Source: Nibribacter koreensis (GTDB lineage Bacteria > Bacteroidota > Bacteroidia > Cytophagales > Hymenobacteraceae). Taken from it: DNA of 64,000 nt. The number at the start of each line of letters is the position of its first letter. Position 1 is the stretch's first letter. A program made the position numbers and the translations under genes. Of this stretch, positions 25,144 to 33,168 are shown piece by piece. The stretch is taken from the NCBI RefSeq assembly GCF_039541795.1, contig NZ_BAABGX010000002.1, forward strand, positions 620,001 through 684,000. The letters are read 5' to 3'. The notes beneath the pieces are model-generated. The model was not told the DNA's origin. It saw only the letters and a list, made by a program, of their open reading frames with translations, and did not search any database.

Positions 25144-25292
25144 AATATTAACTTTTACTGATATTCATGCTAAGACAAATTCCGTTCCAGAAAATGCGGT
25201 AGCGTGAACCTCTATCCAGAAGATGCTAAAGAAGCCTCTCTGGTTGCTTGATGGGGCTTAGTTATTTTGAATTGATTGGTGGCGGCAAGTTC

Positions 25293-25330
25293 CGTTTTTG
25301 CCTTGAATTCTGAAAATAAGGTCAAAAACG
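25293..25330. repeat. 38-bp interspersed palindrome, copy 10
   Basis: CGTTTTTGCCTTGAATTCTG / TAAGGTCAAAAACG, imperfect. Confidence 0.7.
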
Positions 25331-25371
25331 AAACCTCCTTTCAAGCCGCTTGCTTGCGTGTTCTGTCGCCT

Positions 25372-25393
25372 TTGTTGGTGTTATCACCAACAA
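25372..25393 (+). repeat. 22-bp hairpin repeat, copy 1
   Basis: TTGTTGGTG, TTAT, CACCAACAA: 9-bp perfect arms. The second copy at 25435-25456 is its exact reverse complement. Confidence 0.7.
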
Positions 25394-25434
25394 ACCCAAT
25401 GACTGGAGTTATCCAATGAGTGAGGCTATTCTGC

Positions 25435-25456
25435 TTGTTGGTGATAACACCAACAA
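25435..25456 (-). repeat. 22-bp hairpin repeat, copy 2
   Basis: TTGTTGGTG, ATAA, CACCAACAA: exact reverse complement of 25372-25393, so the two copies are mirror images around a 41-bp spacer. Confidence 0.7.
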
Positions 25457-25510
25457 GGGCAAGGAATTTACTATACAAGTTATTAGATACAATTCCTTAA
25501 GACAAACTTC

Positions 25511-25548
25511 CTTTTTTGGCCTGAATTCTGGAAATCAGGCCAAAAAAG
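25511..25548. repeat. 38-bp interspersed palindrome, copy 11
   Basis: CTTTTTTGGCCTG / CAGGCCAAAAAAG: the outermost G:C step is changed to T:A on both arms. It ends 8 bp before the MuiA stop codon. Confidence 0.85.
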
Positions 25549-25556
25549 GAGGTTGG

Positions 25557-27194
25557 CTACAAGCCGCTTATTCTATTGTTCTTAGGGTACTTGACCTCAA
25601 ACCTGAGATTCTTTTTCACAGTCTCATTGGGCTTGAGCGTGACCAGCCAGGTGACTTTGCCGGTTTCCTTGTCCAGCTTACCGCCGTTGGTGTTTACCTC
25701 GCTCACCTCAATGTCTGAGTGCGTGCTGATGGGAATCTGATCTTCTACCGTGATGGTGACCGGCGTGCTTTTGGTGTTGCGCAGGCTTATCTCATAGCCG
25801 AACTGCTCTTTGATGTTACTGCCCAGCGTGGAGCGCTTCTGGAAGTCTTTCATGCGCTCGCGTTGTACTACCACGTTTTGGTCGCGGCCCAGGGAAAGCG
25901 TGAGCGTGTCTTTGGTCTGGGTTGGGTCAATCACCGACTTGCCCGTGAAGGTGCCGTCCAGGAAAATATTGGCCTCGCCGGGAAGCAGTTTCAGGTTCTC
26001 CCAGTTGGTGAGGTGCGCCACCAGAAAAGCGGTCGGGTCCAGTTTAGGCACGGTGGTATGAGCGTAGGCGGTGGTGAGGCTGTGTTGTTGCACGTCTACA
26101 GTGTGCGGCTCCCCGTCTGACGGCACGCTAAACGGAATCCCAATCTTGAACTCGGCGGCCAGCGTGGTTGCTACGGCTTCTGTGAAATCTGCAGTGCTGG
26201 TAGCTGGAGCGGCGGCATCTCTAGTCACGCCATATCCTGTCACTACTACTTCGTTCAACTGTCTTACTTCTTCGTCTTTCTTAATTACAGGGCGGGTAAA
26301 TTTCACACTTCGTTTTATCAATGGAGCCATTTCCAATCTCTGCGGCTCTAATTCTGGCTTTTGTGCGCCTTCTGCTGGATTTGTGGTGGCTAAGGTCAAT
26401 TGCACGTTGTCCCAGTTCACGCCGGTGTTCTGGTGCACGTTGGCTTTGTACTGCAATTGTACCGGACCTTGGGCACCAGTGGCCCTGATGTCGTAAATGG
26501 GTTCCCATCCAGCGTTGTACACTAGGTAAGTAACCTCTAAACCGACTTGCGTACGAGATGTGGCTTTCACGGCCACAATCACTTTACTCGTGGACTTTTG
26601 CCCCTGAACTCTTACTGTGTTGAGTTGATTGGCAAATCTGGTTTGACGCGCTTTGAGAATCTCCAGGCGTATGTCCACGGTTTGCATTTCCTTCCGGATG
26701 CTCAGCAAGCGGGCGCGGTAGAAGTCGGCTACTTCTTTGAGACGGGCGGCCGTGATGCCGGTCTGGGAACCGCCTATGCTTTGATTGGCCTGGAGCATAG
26801 CTTCTTCTTTCTGCAGAACTTCGCGCTGGTCGGTCAAGGAGCGTATCTGGCCGGTGTAGCTTTTGAGGGAGTCTTCCAGTTGTTCGGTCTCACGGGGCTT
26901 CTGCGAGCCTATTAAATAGTTCTGCTCATATCTAACCGAAAGCAAGGTGACACTTCCGGTAGGATTTACCTGCACGCTTCGTTCGTCTAGCTGGGATGGA
27001 AGTCCGTCCAATACTAGTTCGGTGACGCCCGCATCTACCATTCCTTTGCCCACGTTGGTGACTTGGGCGCGGTTCAGGAACACGGTGACGGCTTTCACCT
27101 GGGTGGTTAAGGATTCTTGTTTTTGGGCTAAAATTTGGAAAACAGGCCAAAAACAAAGGACGCAAAACAAGAGCGGGACACGAAGAGTTTTCAT
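25557..27194 (-). CDS. MuiA-family (DUF4140/DUF4139) secreted protein
   Basis: A 545-residue protein starting MKTLRVPLLF. It has a signal peptide (to about Ala23), a DUF4140-like beta domain (30-95, VTVFLNRAQVTNVGKG), a coiled coil (about 100-190) and a DUF4139 domain (200-545; VTYLVYNAGWEPIYDIR, ending EVKYPKN). Family members are named after a mucoidy inhibitor, but their biochemical role is unsettled. Residues 315-322 read NEVVVTGYG, a motif usually seen in SusC-like TonB receptors. Residues 14-26, most of the signal peptide, are encoded by a 38-bp palindrome (27118-27155). The TAGCTTTG promoter at 27237-27244 supports this start over the ATG at 27323. Confidence 0.85.
   Translation of the reverse strand: MKTLRVPLLFCVLCFWPVFQILAQKQESLTTQVKAVTVFLNRAQVTNVGKGMVDAGVTELVLDGLPSQLDERSVQVNPTGSVTLLSVRYEQNYLIGSQKPRETEQLEDSLKSYTGQIRSLTDQREVLQKEEAMLQANQSIGGSQTGITAARLKEVADFYRARLLSIRKEMQTVDIRLEILKARQTRFANQLNTVRVQGQKSTSKVIVAVKATSRTQVGLEVTYLVYNAGWEPIYDIRATGAQGPVQLQYKANVHQNTGVNWDNVQLTLATTNPAEGAQKPELEPQRLEMAPLIKRSVKFTRPVIKKDEEVRQLNEVVVTGYGVTRDAAAPATSTADFTEAVATTLAAEFKIGIPFSVPSDGEPHTVDVQQHSLTTAYAHTTVPKLDPTAFLVAHLTNWENLKLLPGEANIFLDGTFTGKSVIDPTQTKDTLTLSLGRDQNVVVQRERMKDFQKRSTLGSNIKEQFGYEISLRNTKSTPVTITVEDQIPISTHSDIEVSEVNTNGGKLDKETGKVTWLVTLKPNETVKKNLRFEVKYPKNNRISGL
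27118..27155. repeat. 38-bp interspersed palindrome, copy 12, inside the MuiA gene
   Basis: TGTTTTTGGGCTA / CAGGCCAAAAACA. Read on the minus strand it encodes C-F-W-P-V-F-Q-I-L-A-Q-K, residues 14-25 of the MuiA-family precursor, including the signal-peptide core and the Ala before the cleavage site. Confidence 0.8.
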
Positions 27195-27236
27195 AAAGGG
27201 CAGAGCTGGGTTGGGAGATACTAACACGCGAATCAT

Positions 27237-27244
27237 CAAAGCTA
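27237..27244 (-). promoter_or_regulatory. predicted -7 promoter element, MuiA gene
   Basis: TAGCTTTG on the minus strand, exact TAnnTTTG match; predicted start near 27230, leader about 36 nt. It is back to back with the Ldh promoter 33 bp away. Confidence 0.55.
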
Positions 27245-27277
27245 GCATTTCTGGATAAACTTTTTGCAGGTTTCCTT

Positions 27278-27285
27278 TACCTTTG
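27278..27285 (+). promoter_or_regulatory. predicted -7 promoter element, Ldh-family gene
   Basis: TACCTTTG, exact match; predicted start near 27292 with a leader of about 17 nt to the ATG at 27309. It excludes the longer frame start at 27264. Confidence 0.6.
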
Positions 27286-27308
27286 GCGCTCTTACTTATG
27301 AAGTTCGC

Positions 27309-28367
27309 ATGTATTCCTACCAACGCCTTTTTGATTTCACCCAGAAGATATTCCTGAGCATTGGCTGTCCCGCAGAGGACGCATTCCTAGCCACCGAAAC
27401 CTTACTTTCCGCAGATTTACGGGGTATTGACTCGCATGGCGTGGCCCGTCTGGTGGGCTACGTGCGTCTCTGGGAAGCCGGCCGCATCAACCCCACGCCC
27501 AACGTGCGCATTGTGCATGAAACGCCCAGCACGGCCACGGTAGACGGCGACGGCGGCCTTGGTTTGGTGGTAGCGCCCAAAGCCATGCAAATTGCCCTAG
27601 AGAAGGCCCATAACGTGGGTAGCGGTTGGGTGAGCGTGAAGAACTCCAACCACTTCGGGATTGCCGGGTACCACGCCATGAAGGCCTTGGAGCATGACAT
27701 GATAGGCCTAGCCATGACCAACGCCAGCCCCTTGGTGGCCCCTACTTATTCTTTGGAAAGACTCTTAGGCACCAACCCAATTGCCGTGGCGGTTCCGGCC
27801 AATACCCAACCACCTTTTGTCGCCGACCTGGCCACCACCACGGCCGCCAACGGGAAGCTGGAAATCCTGCAACGCAAAAACCTGGAAGCCCCGCACGGCT
27901 GGATTCAGGCCGCCGACGGTTCTTCTTCTACCAACCCCAATGAGCTCAAAGACGGCGGCGCGCTCTTGCCACTGGGCGGCGACACCGGCAGTCACAAAGG
28001 CTACGCGCTGGGCGCCGTGGTGGACATTTTCTCGGCGGTTTTATCTGGGGCCAACTACGGACCGTGGGTGCCGCCGTTTGTGAGTTTCCTGGCTCCGCCG
28101 GCTAATCCGGTGGGCGAAGGCATCGGGCATTTCTTCGGGGCCATGCGGGTAGACGCGTTCAGACCCGCCGATGACTTCAAACACCACATGGACAACTGGA
28201 TTACCACCTTCCGGAACTCCAAAGCCAAAGACGGCCACCACGTCCTCATCCCCGGCGACCCAGAACGGGAGTGTGAAGCGATTCGGGTGAAAGAAGGTAT
28301 TCCATTGCTTCCACCGGTGGTCAAGGATTTGGAAGGATTGGGCGAGAAGTTTGGGGTGACGTTGTAA
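27309..28367 (+). CDS. Ldh-family NAD(P)-dependent oxidoreductase (malate/L-lactate/ureidoglycolate type)
   Basis: A 352-residue enzyme of the YiaK/AllD/MDH2 family, which reduces 2-oxoacids to 2-hydroxyacids with NAD(P)H. Conserved histidines are His44 (RGIDSHGVARL) and His115 (SVKNSNHFGIAGYH); GTNPIAVAVP and the AGAxxP-like AANGKLE region form the cofactor pocket. The start MYSYQRLFDFT is fixed by the promoter at 27278-27285. The TAA stop lies inside the extended arm of a palindrome (28365-28414). The true substrate cannot be assigned; malate, lactate or another 2-oxoacid are all possible. Confidence 0.88.
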   Translation: MYSYQRLFDFTQKIFLSIGCPAEDAFLATETLLSADLRGIDSHGVARLVGYVRLWEAGRINPTPNVRIVHETPSTATVDGDGGLGLVVAPKAMQIALEKAHNVGSGWVSVKNSNHFGIAGYHAMKALEHDMIGLAMTNASPLVAPTYSLERLLGTNPIAVAVPANTQPPFVADLATTTAANGKLEILQRKNLEAPHGWIQAADGSSSTNPNELKDGGALLPLGGDTGSHKGYALGAVVDIFSAVLSGANYGPWVPPFVSFLAPPANPVGEGIGHFFGAMRVDAFRPADDFKHHMDNWITTFRNSKAKDGHHVLIPGDPERECEAIRVKEGIPLLPPVVKDLEGLGEKFGVTL

Positions 28368-28370
28368 AGT

Positions 28371-28408
28371 CGTTTTTGGACTGTTTTCTGGGGAATAGGC
28401 TAAAAACG
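28371..28408. repeat. 38-bp interspersed palindrome, copy 13
   Basis: CGTTTTTGGACTG / TAGGCTAAAAACG. Flanks TAAAGT/ACTTTA pair as well, extending it to 28365-28414, so that the Ldh stop codon TAA forms part of the arm. Confidence 0.8.
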
Positions 28409-28450
28409 ACTTTACTTTCCTTCTGTCGGTTTTATGAATACAGAGTTCTC

Positions 28451-28458
28451 TAGGTTTT
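28451..28458 (+). promoter_or_regulatory. possible -7 promoter element, small lipoprotein
   Basis: TAGGTTTT, one mismatch from TAnnTTTG; predicted start near 28465, leader about 24 nt. Confidence 0.3.
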
Positions 28459-28488
28459 CTTGCCGAATTTAAATCACGAACATAACCA

Positions 28489-29004
28489 ATGAAACATTTT
28501 CTACTTTGCATAGTAGCATTCGCTTTTCTCTCTTGCTCTGACGGAAAACACGCCGAGGTAGCTACAACTACTGCCAGCCCTGCCAAAGCTTCAGGCAATA
28601 AGAAGGATACAACCGCTACTCGTTCCTCATTGGAAGAAGAGTTACTAGAAAAAAAAGGGCTGATGAGGCTAGAGACCTTCACCTCAATTCCTGAAGAATT
28701 CATTGGGTGCGGTTGTTCATTCTTTCTTTCAAAAGAGGATAAGAAAGCTAGAAATTACATTTACCGTGACGCTGGTGATATTGCTATGTTGAATTTGAAT
28801 GGAGTAATCCACTCATTTGACTACAAGGGAAAGCGTAAGAACAAAACTCTTTACGCCAATGATTCTATGCTGATAGAGGTAGATATTACCAAGACTGTTA
28901 CTAGCGAAGAAATGGAAGAAACATCAGAAGTTGAAGGAACCTTCTCTCTCACAAAGGGGAAAGAGAAATTAGAACAAAAATTTGTGGGGTACTGCGGTTG
29001 TTAA
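28489..29004 (+). CDS. small lipoprotein of unknown function
   Basis: A 171-residue lipoprotein: signal peptide HFLLCIVAFAFLSC with lipid-carrying Cys16, then a Ser/Thr/Lys-rich linker (20-50) and a globular domain. The domain has a GCGCSFFLSKEDKKARNYIY segment at about 73 and ends in VGYCGC; the paired cysteines may bond or bind metal. No family is recognised. It is followed 52 bp later by the potassium channel gene on the same strand. More AT-rich than its neighbours. Confidence 0.7.
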   Translation: MKHFLLCIVAFAFLSCSDGKHAEVATTTASPAKASGNKKDTTATRSSLEEELLEKKGLMRLETFTSIPEEFIGCGCSFFLSKEDKKARNYIYRDAGDIAMLNLNGVIHSFDYKGKRKNKTLYANDSMLIEVDITKTVTSEEMEETSEVEGTFSLTKGKEKLEQKFVGYCGC

Positions 29005-29056
29005 CTTACTAGCAAAGTTCAAGCTATCTAATGACGGTCCAACAATCTATTATATC

Positions 29057-29737
29057 ATGCAAGCAACAACCATCAAGAAGACTTCACCCAAACTGGGCAT
29101 CCTAAACATCATCGTCTTCGTGCTTTCATTATATGTGCTGGGTTCTCTTGTGGTAGACACGGTGTATGACTTGCCTGAGGAGACCTCTACCCTGCTCCAC
29201 TACTTAGACAACGCCATTTGTGCTTTCTTCTTTATTGAGTTTTGCATTAGGCTTTACAGAGCCGAGGACAAGGTAAAGTTTATGCGCTGGGGCTGGATAG
29301 ATTTGGTGTCCAGCATACCCATGGTAGACTTCCTGAGGGCCGGTAGATTGTTGAGGCTCATCCGAATATTCAGAATTCTGCGGGCCTTTAGAACTACTCA
29401 ACACCTGTTGCACCATCTCTTTGCAAGCAAAGCGAAAGGAGCTTTTACTTCGGTTTTCATTGTGGCGGTATTGCTTATCATCTTTTCTTCTATTGCCATT
29501 CTACAGGTAGAGACGGACCCTAACAGCAACATCAAAACCGCCGAAGACGCTATTTGGTGGGCATATGTGACCATTACCACCGTGGGTTACGGAGACAAGT
29601 TCCCGGTCACTACAGAAGGGAGACTGATTGCCGCGGTGTTAATGACGGCGGGTGTAGGATTGTTTGGTACGTTCACGGCCTATGTTGCATCTTGGTTTGT
29701 TGTGGCCCCAGAGAAGGAGAGCAACAGCGCAGAGTAA
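29057..29737 (+). CDS. voltage-gated potassium channel-like ion transporter
   Basis: A 226-residue six-helix channel protein starting MQATTIKK. S1 spans about 13-33 and S2 about 48-66. S4 (94-112) carries seven arginines at every third position (R94, 97, 100, 103, 106, 109, 112). S5 is about 131-150, the pore filter TVGYGD is at 175-180, and S6 about 189-214. This is the Kv/KvAP-like layout with a K+ filter. There is no cytosolic regulatory domain. The start follows from S1 position; the frame opens 25 codons earlier within the lipoprotein end. Confidence 0.92.
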   Translation: MQATTIKKTSPKLGILNIIVFVLSLYVLGSLVVDTVYDLPEETSTLLHYLDNAICAFFFIEFCIRLYRAEDKVKFMRWGWIDLVSSIPMVDFLRAGRLLRLIRIFRILRAFRTTQHLLHHLFASKAKGAFTSVFIVAVLLIIFSSIAILQVETDPNSNIKTAEDAIWWAYVTITTVGYGDKFPVTTEGRLIAAVLMTAGVGLFGTFTAYVASWFVVAPEKESNSAE

Positions 29738-29877
29738 AGGCATTTTGTGAGCACTCCTTAAAAGTTTAGCAAACACCCACGTAATATTCCAATCCTTTCT
29801 GCGACAAATGCTCTAAGTTGAAAATCTCGCCAAGGCGTTTGCTTCTCCTGTACTACAAATCCCTTTATTAAAACACT

Positions 29878-31677
29878 ATGAAAAACACTACCATGGCACT
29901 AGGGCTGTTGGCCCTTTTGTCTTTCAGCGCGCCGGCAGAGGCCGCCAAAGCCCCCGAACTCACCTACCAGGTGAACCTCAATGACCGCGCCGATGACCTG
30001 TTCAAAGTTTCTCTGGATGTGAAAGGCCTCAAAGATGCCAACAACATCTTCCAGTTCGCGTCTACCGCGCCGGGCACGTACCAGACCATGGACATAGGTA
30101 GATTTGTGAAGAACTTCAAAGCCTTTGACAAAAAGGGCAAGGAAATTACCACCAAGCAGATTTCAACCAACCAATGGGAACTGAGCCGCCCTGACAAGGT
30201 GCGTAAAATCACCTACCAGATTGCCGAAACCTGGGACACGCCGGTAGACAAAAACAAGGTATACAACATGTGCGGGACGTCTCTGGAGCAGGACCACGCG
30301 CTCATCAACGGGCAAGGCGTGTTCGGCTACTTTAAAGGCTTGCAGTCTGCTCCTATGAAGCTAAAGCTGGACTCGCCAAAGGAATGGCTGACGGGCACTG
30401 CCCTTAAAACGGATAAGAAGGGTTACTACATTGTCAACAACTATGACCACTTGGTAGACTCTCCTATTCTGGCCGGTAACCTCACCAAAGCCGCTACTGA
30501 CTTCAATGGCACCACCATTGACATCTACACCTATTCCAAAACGGGCAAGATTAAGTCGCAGGATTTAATGACCAACATGACAGGCATGCTGGATGCCGCT
30601 CACAAGTTTGTCGTTAATTTTCCGGTAGACCGTTATACGTTCCTATACCATTTTGAGGACGAGGACTGGGGCGCTTGGGAGCATTCGTACAGCTCTGAGT
30701 ATGTCATGAAAGAAAGTGACCTGACGCCTGAGTTTGCGCACAACATCACAGACATCGCCTCGCATGAGTTCTTCCACATCATCACGCCGCTCAACATCCA
30801 TAGCGAGATTATAGAGCGCTTCAACTTTGAGACGCCTACTCCGTCGCAGCACTTGTGGCTGTATGAAGGCACCACCGAGTGGGCTTCTGATATGATGCAA
30901 CTGAGAGCCGGCATGATTGACTTGCCTGCCTACCTCAAAGACATGCAGCAGAAGCTCAAGAACAATGACATGATGGGCACCAACTACAGCCTTCAGGAAT
31001 TGAGCTTGACGTCTTACACCCCGCAGGGCAATAAAATCTACGGCAACATCTACAACCGCGGCGCGGCTACGGCGGCTTTGCTGGACATTAGATTGCTGGA
31101 ATTGTCGGGTGGCAAGCGCGGTCTGCGCGAGGTGATTAATGAGCTGTCTAAAGAATACGGCCCGTCCAAAGCGTTCCCAGAGGCAGACTTCTTCAACATA
31201 TTCGTGGCCAAGACCCACCCAGAAATTGCTGATTTCTTCAACAAATATGTAAAAGGCGCCGAGGCCTTGCCGGTGGCCGAGTACTTCGGGAAACTGGGCA
31301 TCACGTACACGCCTTTGAGAACCTCTGACAAAAAGACCTTTGACCCGGGTTATAACCTTGGCGCGCCTGAAGGAAAGATTGTGTTCATGAAAGTGAACCC
31401 TGCCCAACAACAAGCCGGCCTGAAGGACGGGGATGAGCTGGTGGCCGTGAATGGTACTGCCGTTACCTTGAAAAACGCTAACCAGGAAGTTCCTAAAATT
31501 TTCCAAACCAAGATTGGAGATTCTTATGCGGTCACTATCCGGAGAGACGGCAAAGAAGAGAAACTGACCCTGAAAATGCTAGAGAAGCAAGAAACCCAGA
31601 AACACCTGTTTGAGGTGGACGCTAACCCAACTCCTGCGCAGAATGCCCTGCGTAAGGCCTGGATAGTAAACTTGTAA
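29878..31677 (+). CDS. M61-family metallopeptidase (glycyl aminopeptidase type) with PDZ domain
   Basis: A 599-residue exported peptidase. The signal peptide ends near EAA (about 23). A beta-rich N-terminal domain (25-230) precedes the gluzincin catalytic domain with zinc motif HEFFH (296-300) and the downstream LYEGTTEW (328-335). A PDZ domain (about 490-575, VNPAQQQAGLKDGDELVAVNG) closes the protein. M61 enzymes release N-terminal Gly or Ala from peptides. Periplasmic location is inferred from the signal peptide. Single gene with a hairpin terminator at 31699-31743. Confidence 0.92.
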   Translation: MKNTTMALGLLALLSFSAPAEAAKAPELTYQVNLNDRADDLFKVSLDVKGLKDANNIFQFASTAPGTYQTMDIGRFVKNFKAFDKKGKEITTKQISTNQWELSRPDKVRKITYQIAETWDTPVDKNKVYNMCGTSLEQDHALINGQGVFGYFKGLQSAPMKLKLDSPKEWLTGTALKTDKKGYYIVNNYDHLVDSPILAGNLTKAATDFNGTTIDIYTYSKTGKIKSQDLMTNMTGMLDAAHKFVVNFPVDRYTFLYHFEDEDWGAWEHSYSSEYVMKESDLTPEFAHNITDIASHEFFHIITPLNIHSEIIERFNFETPTPSQHLWLYEGTTEWASDMMQLRAGMIDLPAYLKDMQQKLKNNDMMGTNYSLQELSLTSYTPQGNKIYGNIYNRGAATAALLDIRLLELSGGKRGLREVINELSKEYGPSKAFPEADFFNIFVAKTHPEIADFFNKYVKGAEALPVAEYFGKLGITYTPLRTSDKKTFDPGYNLGAPEGKIVFMKVNPAQQQAGLKDGDELVAVNGTAVTLKNANQEVPKIFQTKIGDSYAVTIRRDGKEEKLTLKMLEKQETQKHLFEVDANPTPAQNALRKAWIVNL

Positions 31678-31698
31678 GCTACTTTCTTATTGTACGGC

Positions 31699-31743
31699 AA
31701 CCGCCACTGTTTCTGCAAAAGAGATGGTGGCGGTTTTGCTTTA
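31699..31743 (+). terminator. hairpin terminator after the M61 gene
   Basis: AACCGCCAC and GTGGCGGTT form a 9-bp stem with a 19-base loop, followed by TTGCTTT. It lies 22 bases past the stop codon. Confidence 0.6.
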
Positions 31744-31746
31744 GGC

Positions 31747-31784
31747 CGTTTTTGGCTTGTTTTCTGGAAAGGAGGCCAAAAACG
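31747..31784. repeat. 38-bp interspersed palindrome, copy 14
   Basis: CGTTTTTGGCTTG / GAGGCCAAAAACG; flanks GC/GC also pair. It follows the M61 terminator directly. Confidence 0.8.
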
Positions 31785-31888
31785 GCAGGATATAATAGTA
31801 TAGGTCTATGTTATTTGTGGAATCTCCCCTTTCTTGCATCTACTTCTTAAATCCAGAAAACTGAAATCAATTCTGGCTTAAGACCCTC

Positions 31889-33142
31889 ATGAAGCACATT
31901 CCACTTCTATTGCTCACTCTTTTGCTTTTAGGCTCCTGCCAAGAGCAACAACCCGACCTAAGGATTCCTGATGAGCTATATGGTGACTGGGTACCTGTGG
32001 GGTACCAAATAATAATCGATAGCCTTAGCATAAAAGGAGGCTACTCAGATATAGACCTAGGATTAGGGATCCCAGAGGTTGGATTTACATTTATGACAAA
32101 TGGTTTAGTGGACACAAAAGCCGGATTTTATAAATATACAGCACCGAATGAGACAGGTAAAAGACGCGCACTTTATATAGGCTCAGAATCTGTTTTTCAT
32201 GTGCAGAATGATACGCTCAGAATTTTCAATCCAACGGATTCTACTTGGATACTCAGAACCATCTATAAGCTTAATAGGGACACACTTTCTTTTTTTCACA
32301 CTGAAGAAATAGTTTGCACTTTTATAAAGAAGAATTTCAACTTAGAGACGGCTCCAAAGTTTGATAAAATAATAGTGTCTACTTCTGGATGCTACGGTAG
32401 TTGCCCTATTTCTAGCACCATGATAGAATCTAATGGACAGGTTACCTTTTATGGAGAAAGATATACCAGTAAGCTAGGCACCTACCATGGCAAAATCTCA
32501 CGGGCGAGATACCTAGAACTCCAAAAGAAGTTTCAAAAAGCGGACCTTTCTAACATTGGAACTCACTTCTCAGATGGCGTCACCGACAATGAAGAATTAA
32601 CTGTCACCTTTATAAGAGGAGACAGCATTTACAAAACCATTACAGATTATGCTCATTCCGGTCCCTTGGAGTTGAGATGGGCTTTACATGAGGCTAGGAA
32701 TCTTTATCAAACTGTTCAACTTAAGCCTATTGCTAAAGGGAATAAGTTATTTTCTACTTCTATCAGCTTTCTCTATTTCAGCCAGGGAGAGAACAAATTG
32801 AGATTGTCACAATCTGAAGGGTATTTGTTATGGGATTATCTTAGAAAAGGGACTATAACGGAAAAGGAATTTCAATCTAGATTTAAGCTGGGATTTTATA
32901 AGAACAACTTATGGGTTCCTTCTGGGGAAGAGACTAACCAATGGGTACCTTTTGGTGAAGAACCTATTCTACAAAAGGACGATGCAAATAATGTAAAAGA
33001 AATATCAACCGATGGCCGCTACTTTAAATTCGTGCGACAACATAAACCACCAGTGACCATTGATGTAGGCTTTAACTTTTTTGAAAGAAATTTCTCTATC
33101 AAAGTTTTAAAGCCTGACCCAAAAGAAGAACCCCTATATTGA
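31889..33142 (+). CDS. DUF6438-like lipoprotein
   Basis: A 417-residue lipoprotein (signal peptide with lipobox LGSC, Cys17). Residues 20-140 look like a lipocalin-type beta region (ELYGDWVPVGYQ ... GFTFMTNG). Residues 150-270 match the DUF6438 pattern: IIVSTSGCYGSCPISS, then GQVTFYGERY and a SxIGTHFSDGVTDNEE-like segment. The C-terminal ~130 residues are unassigned. Function unknown; probably attached to the outer or inner membrane. Notably AT-rich compared with the flanking genes, so recent gain or relaxed selection is possible. The FkbM gene follows 26 bp later. Confidence 0.75.
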   Translation: MKHIPLLLLTLLLLGSCQEQQPDLRIPDELYGDWVPVGYQIIIDSLSIKGGYSDIDLGLGIPEVGFTFMTNGLVDTKAGFYKYTAPNETGKRRALYIGSESVFHVQNDTLRIFNPTDSTWILRTIYKLNRDTLSFFHTEEIVCTFIKKNFNLETAPKFDKIIVSTSGCYGSCPISSTMIESNGQVTFYGERYTSKLGTYHGKISRARYLELQKKFQKADLSNIGTHFSDGVTDNEELTVTFIRGDSIYKTITDYAHSGPLELRWALHEARNLYQTVQLKPIAKGNKLFSTSISFLYFSQGENKLRLSQSEGYLLWDYLRKGTITEKEFQSRFKLGFYKNNLWVPSGEETNQWVPFGEEPILQKDDANNVKEISTDGRYFKFVRQHKPPVTIDVGFNFFERNFSIKVLKPDPKEEPLY

Positions 33143-33168
33143 TTCTTCTATAGTAGCTATCTTATCGC

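Larger units (their letters stand above)
25144..25556. other. 413-bp non-coding gap with four palindromes
   Basis: The gap between the TPR and MuiA genes has no credible gene. It holds two 38-bp palindromes (25293-25330, 25511-25548) flanking a pair of 22-bp hairpins in opposite orientation (25372-25393, 25435-25456). Confidence 0.7.

Noticed and set aside
25350..25718. 122-codon plus-strand frame
   Set aside because: Built from hairpin repeats and the antisense of the MuiA gene.
25557..27194. TonB-dependent receptor because of NEVVVTGYG
   Set aside because: Too short, no plug or barrel sequence; DUF4139 features dominate.
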